From the NCBI GenBank assembly GCA_900143615.1, contig FREU01000004.1, forward strand, positions 1 through 64,000: a stretch of 64,000 nt of DNA, given 5' to 3'. Source of the stretch: Rhodobacteraceae bacterium Alg231-30. Lineage in GTDB: Bacteria; Pseudomonadota; Alphaproteobacteria; Rhodobacterales; Rhodobacteraceae. A program made the translations under genes and the position numbers. The notes beneath the pieces are model-generated. The model was not told the origin of the DNA. It worked only from the letters and a program-made list of their open reading frames with translations, and searched no databases. The first letter of the stretch is position 1, and each line of letters opens with the position of its first letter. Below are positions 33,437-41,605 of this stretch, in pieces.

Positions 33437-35479
33437 TCAGCGGCGCCCCTCTCGCAACCACCCAGCGAGGATCAATCCCGAGGTGAGAAGTAGTACAATC
33501 CACGCGGGCAACAGCGGCGCACGCGCAACATCCAGTGTTTCAAATGCTTCCCGTGGCATCACACCAATCCAACCACGTCCCACCGCGGGGCGACCCTCGC
33601 GCACCGCGCGAATAGACGGCAGCCCATCCTCAATGGCAAAAGCTCCGCCTTTGGTTGCCTCCAGCAAAGGCGCCAGTGCGTCACCCGATGCAATCGTTTT
33701 CTCAAACTCACGTGGCGCTGCAGGCCCCAACCCAATAACGGACTCTTTGTCCCCGTTTTTGAGCCTGTACAAACCTATTTCGCCGCCAAGATAATTTGCT
33801 TCAAACCGGCCCGGTAGGGTTTCCACCAGTTGTCTTTGAACCTGCTCTCCGGTTGGCGTAGTAATAGAAACCTCGCCAGCGTCCTCTTTCAGAGTGCGGC
33901 GAATGATGCGCATGTCTTGGCCGTTTGCCTCAGCCCACAGGGCTTCTTCCTCAAGTTCAGGCTCGCCCATCATCCAATGCGCCAACCGTCTTAACAACTC
34001 TAGCTGCGGCCCACCTCCGTCATACCCGCGCGCCCACAACCATGCGTGATCTGACGCCAACAAAGCGACGCGGCCTTCTTCGACGCGATTTAAAACCAAC
34101 AACGGTCGGTCCTCGACACCTGTCATCAAAACATCACCCGCATCCGGTGTCACTTCGATTTGACGCAGCCAACGCCCCCAGCTTGCCTGTTCTGGCAGAC
34201 CTGCGGTCACCGGATGACGATTGCCAAGATCAGACACTGTTGGCACAAACTCCTGATCCACCACACGTGCCGTCGGGCTTGCCGGCAAGACCTGCGCCAA
34301 AGGTGATCGGTAAATGCTCTCTGCGGCAGCATAATCAGGTCCGGCCGCGACCAAAACCGCGCCGCCCTTTCGGACATAGTCCGCGACGTTTTCGAGGTAG
34401 ATAGACGGCAAAATTCCGCGTCTCTGATAGCGATCAAAAATAATAAGATCAAAGTCTTCCACCTTCTCTAGAAACAGCTCACGTGTCGGGAAGGCGATCA
34501 ATGACAGCTCACTGACCGGGACGCCATCTTGCTTCTCCGGCGGCCTCAGAATGGTGAAATGAACAAGGTCGACTGAGGCATCAGACTTTAACAAGTTGCG
34601 CCATGTACGACCGCCGGGATGAGGTTCGCCGGACACCAAGAGAACACGCAACCGATCGCGCACACCATTGATTTGCACTAAGGCCGCGTTGTTTCGGTCG
34701 GTTAATTCACCTTCTTCCGTCGGAACCGAAAACTGAATCACATTCCGCCCGCTGTGCGGCAGGGTCACAGGCAATTCAATATCGCGACCAAGCGGAACGA
34801 CGAAGGTTTCCGGCTCAGATCCGTCGACAGAAATGTCCAAGGTCGCCTGTCCGCTGCCTTCCGGCGCTGCCCCCATGTCTTCGATGCGCAGCGTTAAGGT
34901 GATTGGCTCGCCAATGATGGCAAAAGCTGGCGCATTTCGCACGCTTAGGCGACGATCCCAATCACTGGACAGCCCACTATGAATCAAATGAAACGGCGCA
35001 GGCAGGTCCGGCGCGGACGGAAGGTCGTGCACAATGCCGTCGCTGAGAGCGACCACCCCGGCAATGCGGCCTCGCGGCTCTTGCGCCAAAGCTTGATTGA
35101 GCGCCGCCATCATCTCTGTGCCCGCGTCCCCTGCGCCATCGAGCACGTTGATACGCCGCACTTCGGTATTGTCGCGCGCACCAATGCGTGCCGCCATTGC
35201 CTCTGCGGCGGCCTCGGTACGCTCTGCACGGTCTCCCAGCCGCTGGCTGGCACTTTGATCAACCAACATCAGAACAATATCACTTAGAGGTGCGCGGCTC
35301 TCGGTTTGCAGTACGGGTCCCGCAAGGGCTGCCAACAGAACCAAGCCCGCCAGCCCGCGAAACCCCCAGCCAGCCAAACCGCGCCACAGCGCAACAGACA
35401 TCGCCAAGGCGCATAAAAGCGCAAGGCTAATCAAAAGCCACAATGGGACAATTGGATCAAAAAGGACTTGCCCGCTCAT
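33437..35479 (-). CDS. Membrane-anchored protein of the MoxR/BatA cluster (glutamine-amidotransferase-like fold)
   Basis: 680 residues. Two N-terminal helices (about 12-60) lead into a large periplasmic region and one C-terminal helix (about 655-675). SDIVLMLVDQSASQRLGD near residue 85 resembles a von Willebrand A motif start, and DFDLIIFDRYQRRG with GGAVLVAAGPDYAA resembles a class I glutamine amidotransferase fold, but no catalytic Cys was seen. The start overlaps the DUF4159 stop by 4 bp. It belongs to a four-gene set with MoxR and DUF58. The function is unknown; an envelope or stress role is inferred. Confidence 0.75.
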   Translation of the reverse strand: MSGQVLFDPIVPLWLLISLALLCALAMSVALWRGLAGWGFRGLAGLVLLAALAGPVLQTESRAPLSDIVLMLVDQSASQRLGDRAERTEAAAEAMAARIGARDNTEVRRINVLDGAGDAGTEMMAALNQALAQEPRGRIAGVVALSDGIVHDLPSAPDLPAPFHLIHSGLSSDWDRRLSVRNAPAFAIIGEPITLTLRIEDMGAAPEGSGQATLDISVDGSEPETFVVPLGRDIELPVTLPHSGRNVIQFSVPTEEGELTDRNNAALVQINGVRDRLRVLLVSGEPHPGGRTWRNLLKSDASVDLVHFTILRPPEKQDGVPVSELSLIAFPTRELFLEKVEDFDLIIFDRYQRRGILPSIYLENVADYVRKGGAVLVAAGPDYAAAESIYRSPLAQVLPASPTARVVDQEFVPTVSDLGNRHPVTAGLPEQASWGRWLRQIEVTPDAGDVLMTGVEDRPLLVLNRVEEGRVALLASDHAWLWARGYDGGGPQLELLRRLAHWMMGEPELEEEALWAEANGQDMRIIRRTLKEDAGEVSITTPTGEQVQRQLVETLPGRFEANYLGGEIGLYRLKNGDKESVIGLGPAAPREFEKTIASGDALAPLLEATKGGAFAIEDGLPSIRAVREGRPAVGRGWIGVMPREAFETLDVARAPLLPAWIVLLLTSGLILAGWLREGRR

Positions 35480-38235
35480 TGGCCCAACCTGTCCAGCAAC
35501 GCAGGCACATGAACCTGATCGCTTTTGTAGTTTCCGGTCAAAACATGCATCAACACATTGACACCAAATCGATATGACAGCTCGCGTTGCCTTTCGCCCG
35601 CACGCCCGCGCCCTACAGGATAGAGCGGTGTTCCCCGTTCATCTGTGGCCCAAGCAGCAGCCCAGTCATTGCCACCAATGACAACCGGCGTAACACCGTC
35701 GTTGAGATTGCGAAACGGCATGCCGTCGATGCGTTCGGCGTCTACAGGGGCCGCTTCGACCCAAACGTCACGGCTGACATAACGCCCAGGAAAGTCTTGC
35801 AAAAGGTAGAAAGTGCGAGTCAAAACGTGGTCTTCAGGCAATGGGTCCAACGGAGGTATGTCCAAGCCTGCTGCCAGTTTCTGGAGTTTCCGACCGTTCG
35901 GGCTAGAAGCGCCAAAGCCTGCGACATCGGCATCGCGGGTGTCAAACAGGATCATTCCGCCAGACCGCAGATAGGTGTTTAACTTGCAATAGGCTTCTCT
36001 AGAAGGCGTGGGCTGGTCCGGCGTGATCGGCCAATACAAAATCGGGAAAAACGCCAATTCGTCCCGTTCAAGATCAACAGACACTGGCGCGGCAGGTTCT
36101 ATTGATGTGCGAAAGTAAAGTACATCTGACAATCCACGCATTCCGGCAAGCGCGGTCTCATCTATCAAACGATCCCCCGTAATTACATGCGCAAGCACAA
36201 CTTCACGCGCATGCTCCAGATCTTCCAACGCGGATGATTGCGCCAATAGTGGAGCTTCTGGCAATACCATCAACATGACGGCCAAGACTGTTGCAACCCC
36301 GCGTGCGCGCCACAGTCTGCCAGAAACAGCAAGCGAGGCAAGCACATCTACGGCCAACAGGACCAGCGCCACAGCCAACAAAATTCCTGACAAATCACGA
36401 CTGATTGCCCCACGTAACCCTTCAACCGGCACGTCCGAGGGCCACCGTACGGCTTCAAGCACTGTATCGGGGCGCATCACATTAAGTGCCAGCAATCTAT
36501 CACTTCCGCGATACAGACCAGGCTGCATGTCGGCTCCCAGTGGGTTCTCCAACACTTGCTCACCGGCGATCCCTTGCAAAGTTTGCCCATCTTGCAAACG
36601 TCCAAATCCGTCGAGCACTTTGACGGGTTGCCAAGTCGTTCCAGCGAGGCGCTCGGCATTGTCCATCTCGGTCGCACTTAACACAGCCAATCGATCAAGC
36701 ATCTGCACAAACAGGCCCGAGAGCGGCAGACCTGACCATTCGGCATTTGCCGTCACATGCACCAACACAACCTGCCCTTCCCCTACTGCTTTGCGTGTCA
36801 CCAAAGGTGTCCCGTCGCTCAGGCTGGCGATCACCCGATCCGCCAATGTTGGATCTGGCTGCGCCACGACCTGCGCCGTCACCGTCACTTCATCAGGCAC
36901 CTGCAAACCGTAAAAAGGACTATCTACAGGGAAGGGGGCAAGAGACTTAGGTTCACCCCAGCTCATCGCCCCGCCCACGCTGCGTCCACCGGCGCGTAGT
37001 CGCACAGGCAGCAGTGGATCTTCTTCACTTCGGCTAATTTCACTGGCGGCAAGGCGCGGTCCGGCAAAACGCAAAAGCAAGCCACCTTGATTCAACCAGT
37101 CTATGACCGCAGATTGTTCGCCCTCCGACAGCACAGCAACATCAGCCAACACGATCACATCTGGATTGGCCGGCAATACATCCCCGAGAGAGCCGTCAAA
37201 AATATCGGCGCTCGGCTCCAATGCCTGACGCAAATAGTGCAGGGGAGACAACAATTGCAGGCCTTCCCGATCCTCACGTCCGGCAATCAGAGCAACTTCT
37301 CGTCGGCGCAAGCTGTCATCGCTTAGGCTGACAGCCCCCGCGGAGCGTACCCCTTGGACCTCAAAGCGTGACAAGCGCGCACGGAGCTCTGATGGCAGCA
37401 CCAGTGCATTCTCCGCCCGCGATTGGCCTGCTTCAAATTGCAATGGAAGCGTGGCCAAAACCCGCTCAGCCCCAGCCGGATCCGGACCAATGGCATGCAC
37501 CATCACATCTCTTGCCAACCCGGCTTGAGTGCGCTGTGCTGCCAAAACAATTTGGCCGTCATCATAGCGTGCGGCCTCAAGCCCGATGACACCAAGACCG
37601 GTCTGAACTACGCGCAATTCGCCACGGGCTTGGAATGCCTTGACCAGAGCCTCGCGACCGGACCGTTCCACCCCGTCGGATAGCCAAATCGTGTCAAATC
37701 GAGTGTCTCCCAAGCTATCAGAAAACTGTACCGCCGTTTCAGCATCCATGACCCAGGGCATTGGCACAACACCGGCCAAGCCCGCCTTCCAAGTATCCGC
37801 TTGCCGAAATTGCAGCTCCTGCATCGCGGTCAGACGTTGCAGCGCAACTGGCCGGCCTTCTCGCGCAGCCTCATCCAGCAAAGCCGAAACCATTGTACGT
37901 CGGGCTTCCCAATCTGATGCGGACGCCCAAGTGGCGTCCATTACAATCAAAAGCGGGCCATTGCCCGATTGCTTTTGTTCAGGATTTAGAACCGGCCCTG
38001 CAAGTCCGAATATTACGGCAGCCAACGCGAACATGCGCAGCAAAAGCAACCACCAAGGGGTGCGGTCCGTAACACTGTCTTCGTCTTGCAAACCCAACAA
38101 CAAGATCACGCCTGGGAACATCCGGCGCACCGGGGCGGGCGGTATTGCACGCAAGATGAACCACAGAACGGGTAAAAGCCCGAGGGCCAACAACACCCAA
38201 GGTGCCGTAAATCCAATTGGCAGACCAGCGATCAT
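35476..38235 (-). CDS. BatA-N / DUF4159 large membrane protein
   Basis: 919 residues. The N-terminus (GFTAPWVLLALGLLPVLWF, about residues 8-26) with a second helix near 60-80 is the BatA/aerotolerance-type membrane module. The middle (about 90-640) is periplasmic and VWA-like, followed by helices near 645-700. The C-terminal part (about 710-919) matches DUF4159 (RDELAFFPILYWPITPDQ, LNTYLRSGGMILFDTRDAD, LTRTFYLLQDFPGRY). The start is ATG 38235, overlapping the DUF58 stop (ATGA); the frame upstream to 38331 is antisense-like. The function is not established. Confidence 0.85.
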   Translation of the reverse strand: MIAGLPIGFTAPWVLLALGLLPVLWFILRAIPPAPVRRMFPGVILLLGLQDEDSVTDRTPWWLLLLRMFALAAVIFGLAGPVLNPEQKQSGNGPLLIVMDATWASASDWEARRTMVSALLDEAAREGRPVALQRLTAMQELQFRQADTWKAGLAGVVPMPWVMDAETAVQFSDSLGDTRFDTIWLSDGVERSGREALVKAFQARGELRVVQTGLGVIGLEAARYDDGQIVLAAQRTQAGLARDVMVHAIGPDPAGAERVLATLPLQFEAGQSRAENALVLPSELRARLSRFEVQGVRSAGAVSLSDDSLRRREVALIAGREDREGLQLLSPLHYLRQALEPSADIFDGSLGDVLPANPDVIVLADVAVLSEGEQSAVIDWLNQGGLLLRFAGPRLAASEISRSEEDPLLPVRLRAGGRSVGGAMSWGEPKSLAPFPVDSPFYGLQVPDEVTVTAQVVAQPDPTLADRVIASLSDGTPLVTRKAVGEGQVVLVHVTANAEWSGLPLSGLFVQMLDRLAVLSATEMDNAERLAGTTWQPVKVLDGFGRLQDGQTLQGIAGEQVLENPLGADMQPGLYRGSDRLLALNVMRPDTVLEAVRWPSDVPVEGLRGAISRDLSGILLAVALVLLAVDVLASLAVSGRLWRARGVATVLAVMLMVLPEAPLLAQSSALEDLEHAREVVLAHVITGDRLIDETALAGMRGLSDVLYFRTSIEPAAPVSVDLERDELAFFPILYWPITPDQPTPSREAYCKLNTYLRSGGMILFDTRDADVAGFGASSPNGRKLQKLAAGLDIPPLDPLPEDHVLTRTFYLLQDFPGRYVSRDVWVEAAPVDAERIDGMPFRNLNDGVTPVVIGGNDWAAAWATDERGTPLYPVGRGRAGERQRELSYRFGVNVLMHVLTGNYKSDQVHVPALLDRLGQ

Positions 38236-39104
38236 GCGCGATGCTCCAATGCTCTGTGCAACCACAACAGCGCGGATTGTGCGCTTTCGCCGGTATGATG
38301 TTGCCCGTATTGCCAACCTGTCGCGCGACATAGAGCTCGCAAGCGCTCTTTGCGCTCCGACAAGCGCTCGATGTAGCGTGCGCGCAGGTCTCCGGCCTTC
38401 TTGGTTTCGTGACTGACGCTCCCCCCCATGCTTTCAAAGATTGCCCGTCCTTTGAACGGAAAATCCTCTTCAGCAGGGTCTAGAACCTGATAACACACAC
38501 CTTGAACGCCCCGATCTGCGGCTTTGGCCAACGCCTCTTGAAAAGAGTCAAAGTCGCCCATGAAGTCTGACACAAAAAGCGCTCTCGCATGCGGCAACAT
38601 CGCGCGCGCTTCCGGCGCGCCATAGTCACCGTCTTCCTCAAGCAAAAACATTTCGGTGAGGCGTAATATTTGCCCTTCTCCGCGCCGCGGCGGCAAAAGT
38701 GTTCCGGTCAGCCCAACGCGTTCGCCATTGCGGATCAATAAAATTGCGACCGCCAAAGCCAATACCCGCGCGCGATCTCCCTTAGTCGGCTGCCCATCTT
38801 CACTGGAAAATCCCATTGAAGGTGATTGATCGAGCCAAAGCATCACGGATTGGGCAACTTGCCACTCACGCTGGCGTACAAATTGCGCGTCGGTTTTGGC
38901 CGACCGACGCCAGTCTATCAAGCGCAGACTGTCTCCGGGTTGCACTGGACGATATTGCCAAAAATCGTCACCAAGACCTGATCGACGCCGCCCGTGCTCT
39001 CCCAACAGAACCGTACCGGCCAGATGCTCGGCCTGCGCCAATAATGGCGGCAGGCTCGCGGCTTCGGTTTCAGCCTTGGCTCTGAGTTGGGAATAAGTGC
39101 TCAC
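38232..39104 (-). CDS. DUF58 domain protein
   Basis: 290-residue cytosolic protein. LLGEHGRRRSGLGDDFWQYR and PGDSLRLIDWRRSAKTDAQF are the DUF58 core (about residues 30-80). Such proteins work with a MoxR ATPase and membrane VWA proteins, probably as an adaptor. It overlaps the MoxR stop and the DUF4159 start by 4 bp each, so the four genes are translated as a chain. Confidence 0.92.
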   Translation of the reverse strand: MSTYSQLRAKAETEAASLPPLLAQAEHLAGTVLLGEHGRRRSGLGDDFWQYRPVQPGDSLRLIDWRRSAKTDAQFVRQREWQVAQSVMLWLDQSPSMGFSSEDGQPTKGDRARVLALAVAILLIRNGERVGLTGTLLPPRRGEGQILRLTEMFLLEEDGDYGAPEARAMLPHARALFVSDFMGDFDSFQEALAKAADRGVQGVCYQVLDPAEEDFPFKGRAIFESMGGSVSHETKKAGDLRARYIERLSERKERLRALCRATGWQYGQHHTGESAQSALLWLHRALEHRA

Positions 39105-40108
39105 GCAGCAACTCCAGCCTTATCCAGTTGCTTCGTGGCTTGAGAAATCAATGAGGCCAGCGACTCGCCCCGTGCACGCGCCGCGAACGTCAGGGCCATT
39201 CGATGGCTTAAGACAGGCAAAGCCATATCCAAAACATCCTGAGCGCTTGGCGCCAGTCGACCATGCAACAACGCCTGCGCGCGCACGGTCATCATCAATG
39301 CCTGCGCTGCTCGCGGACCTGGGCCCCAAGCCACATGATCCCTTACAGCGTCCGATGCGGTTTCGTCATCCGGTCGACACGCCCGAACGAGATCCAAAAT
39401 CAACTCCATCACACTGTCTCCGACCGGCATACGTCGCAGAAGTGTCTGAGCCGCTATCAATTCCTCAGCGCTAAAGACCGCATGGGCATCGTCTTCGCTG
39501 ACCCCTGTTGTTGCCAAAAGGATGTCGCGTTCGGTATCGCGATCCGGATAAGGCACATCAATTTGCACAAGAAATCTGTCCAACTGGGCTTCGGGCAATG
39601 GGTATGTGCCCTCCTGCTCGATCGGGTTCTGGGTGGCCAAAACATGAAACGGTGCCGCCAAATCGCGGTCTTCTCCAGCGACTGTGACCTTTTTCTCCTG
39701 CATTGCTTGCAGTAGAGCGGATTGCGTACGCGGGCTGGCGCGGTTGATTTCATCGGCCATCAAAAGCTGGCAAAAAATTGGCCCAGGGACGAATTTGAAC
39801 GTCCGCGCACCGTCTTTGCCTTTTTCAAGGATTTCAGAGCCTAAAATGTCGGCGGGCATCAAATCCGGCGTGAATTGTACGCGATTGCCGTGTAACCCCA
39901 TAACCGTCGACAACGTATCCACCAAACGGGTCTTTCCCAACCCGGGTAGCCCGATCAGCAAGGCATGTCCGCCACACAAAAGCGCCGACAAAGTTAGATC
40001 GACCACTCGTTCTTGTCCAATGAACCGTCGGGTAATCGCCGCCTTGGCCTCGGCCAGTTTACCGCCCAAGATTTCGATGTCCGCAACAAGATCCACGTCT
40101 TCGGCCAT
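39101..40108 (-). CDS. MoxR-family AAA+ ATPase
   Basis: 335-residue AAA+ ATPase. Walker A is GLPGLGKT (residues 53-60), Walker B LLMADEINRA, followed by SALLQAMQEKKV, sensor 1 VLATQNPIEQEGTYPLPEAQLD and the arginine-finger region DRFLVQIDVPYP. MoxR proteins act as chaperones that assemble or activate metal- or VWA-containing complexes. I chose ATG 40108 because GGGGA lies 9 nt before it; ATG 40129 would add 7 residues without a ribosome site. It is the first gene of the MoxR-DUF58-DUF4159-membrane protein operon. Confidence 0.93.
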   Translation of the reverse strand: MAEDVDLVADIEILGGKLAEAKAAITRRFIGQERVVDLTLSALLCGGHALLIGLPGLGKTRLVDTLSTVMGLHGNRVQFTPDLMPADILGSEILEKGKDGARTFKFVPGPIFCQLLMADEINRASPRTQSALLQAMQEKKVTVAGEDRDLAAPFHVLATQNPIEQEGTYPLPEAQLDRFLVQIDVPYPDRDTERDILLATTGVSEDDAHAVFSAEELIAAQTLLRRMPVGDSVMELILDLVRACRPDDETASDAVRDHVAWGPGPRAAQALMMTVRAQALLHGRLAPSAQDVLDMALPVLSHRMALTFAARARGESLASLISQATKQLDKAGVAA

Positions 40109-40164
40109 GACAAATTTCCCCGTTTTCATTTATGCTTATGAGAACCTTAGCGCGCAGATATGAA

Positions 40165-40767
40165 ATGGCAAAAGCAATGAACGGACAATTTCCCGTGAAA
40201 CCCGATTTAGATGGCCTCGCCGCTGCCGCCAATGCGGCCCCTAAAGGCCAAGGCGCAGCGCCTGTTCACCTATGGAATCCTCCCTTTAGTGGCAATTTGG
40301 ACATTCGGATCGCCCGAAATGGCACCTGGTATTACCAAGAGTCTGCGATCACGCGCCCCGCTATGGTGCGGCTTTTTTCATCCATTTTGCGCAAAGATGG
40401 GGACAAGTTTTTTCTGGTGACCCCCGCCGAAAGGGTGGGAATCACTGTCGATGACGCTCCTTTTGTGGCGGTTGATGTGGATATTGAGAGCTCTGGGGCA
40501 GGCCAAATTCTCACGTTTGAAACCCAAGTCGGTGACCGAATTTGCGCCAGCGCAGAAAATCCAATTCGTATCGAGCACAGCACAGACCGCGCAGAACCAG
40601 CGCCCTACATTTTAGTCCGCTCCAACTTGGAAGCCCTGATTGATAGAAAGACTTTTTACAGAATGATTGAGATGGCAGAACATGCTCCATTCAACGGAGA
40701 AGATTGGTTTGGGCTGCACAGTTGCGGGCACTTTTTCCCGATTATGCGATCAGATGCGTTGCGCTAA
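40165..40767 (+). CDS. DUF1285 domain protein
   Basis: 200-residue cytosolic protein of the DUF1285 family. WNPPFSGNLDIRIARNGTWYYQ, KFFLVTPAERVGITVDDAPFVAVDV and YILVRSNLEALIDRKTFYRM are the conserved blocks. The biochemical role is unknown; proteins of this kind are widespread in alpha- and gammaproteobacteria. The start is uncertain between ATG 40132, 40165 and 40177; I prefer 40165. It is divergent from moxR, in an arrangement common in the group. Confidence 0.85.
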   Translation: MAKAMNGQFPVKPDLDGLAAAANAAPKGQGAAPVHLWNPPFSGNLDIRIARNGTWYYQESAITRPAMVRLFSSILRKDGDKFFLVTPAERVGITVDDAPFVAVDVDIESSGAGQILTFETQVGDRICASAENPIRIEHSTDRAEPAPYILVRSNLEALIDRKTFYRMIEMAEHAPFNGEDWFGLHSCGHFFPIMRSDALR

Positions 40768-40826
40768 CATGTTTTGACAATGTAAAATAAGCTGCTGTAC
40801 TCCTTGTGCTTGGGAGAAACGAAAAC

Positions 40827-41588
40827 ATGCCAAAATTTGCCGCGAACTTAAGCATGCTCTTTGCGGAGCTGCCGTTCCTTGAACGATTTGAAGCCGCGCG
40901 GATGGCTGGCTTTGACACCGTCGAAATCTTGTTCCCCTACGACGTACCGGCGCGCGAAATCCTTGAGGCGCTGTCGCACAATAACCTTGGTCTGGCTCTG
41001 ATCAACAATCCGCCCCCCAATTACGCAGGCGGACAGCGCGGTTTCGCCGCGGTACCGGACGGACAAGAGCGCTTTCGCTATGACTTCAAGCGCGCTCTTC
41101 GCTACGTTGAGGTTCTTGGCGCGGATTTGTTACACATCATGTCCGGCGCAGCCTCCGGACCACAAGCACGCGCAACGTTTCTCGAAAATCTCAATTGGGC
41201 CACGCAATACGCCCCCAAGCAGCGCCTCACAATCGAGCCCATTAACAATGTCGATATGCCGGGGTATTTCCTAAACTCCTTTGACCTTGCCGCTGAGATT
41301 TTGGACGAGGTCGCGGCACCAAATCTTGCCCTGCAATTTGACACCTATCACGCCTATCGCATCGATGGTGACGTGTCGGCGTGCTGGGGGCGACATAGCG
41401 AGCGCGTTGGGCACATTCAAATCGGCGGTCTCCCAGATCGTCATGAACCAGCTGGCGGCCCATTTGACTATCCGAATTTTTTTCGCCAACTCGACGCCTC
41501 AGGCTATGCCGGCTACGTCAGTGCCGAATATAACCCCGTGGGCAGAACTGCCGCGGGCCTAGGCTGGCTAAGCCCACGCCCGCTCTGA
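40827..41588 (+). CDS. hyi: Hydroxypyruvate isomerase family protein
   Basis: 253-residue TIM barrel of the xylose-isomerase-like superfamily. PKFAANLSMLFAELPFLERF, LTIEPINNVDMPGYFLN (metal-binding Glu), LQFDTYHAYRIDGD, HIQIGGLPDRHEPAGG and GYVSAEYNP match Hyi/OtnI. Hyi interconverts hydroxypyruvate and tartronate semialdehyde in glyoxylate metabolism; OtnI acts on 2-oxotetronates, and the two are hard to separate by sequence. ATG 40827 is preceded by GGGAGA. It is convergent with polA. Confidence 0.87.
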   Translation: MPKFAANLSMLFAELPFLERFEAARMAGFDTVEILFPYDVPAREILEALSHNNLGLALINNPPPNYAGGQRGFAAVPDGQERFRYDFKRALRYVEVLGADLLHIMSGAASGPQARATFLENLNWATQYAPKQRLTIEPINNVDMPGYFLNSFDLAAEILDEVAAPNLALQFDTYHAYRIDGDVSACWGRHSERVGHIQIGGLPDRHEPAGGPFDYPNFFRQLDASGYAGYVSAEYNPVGRTAAGLGWLSPRPL

Positions 41589-41605
41589 AAAAAGCTGGGT
41601 AAGGC

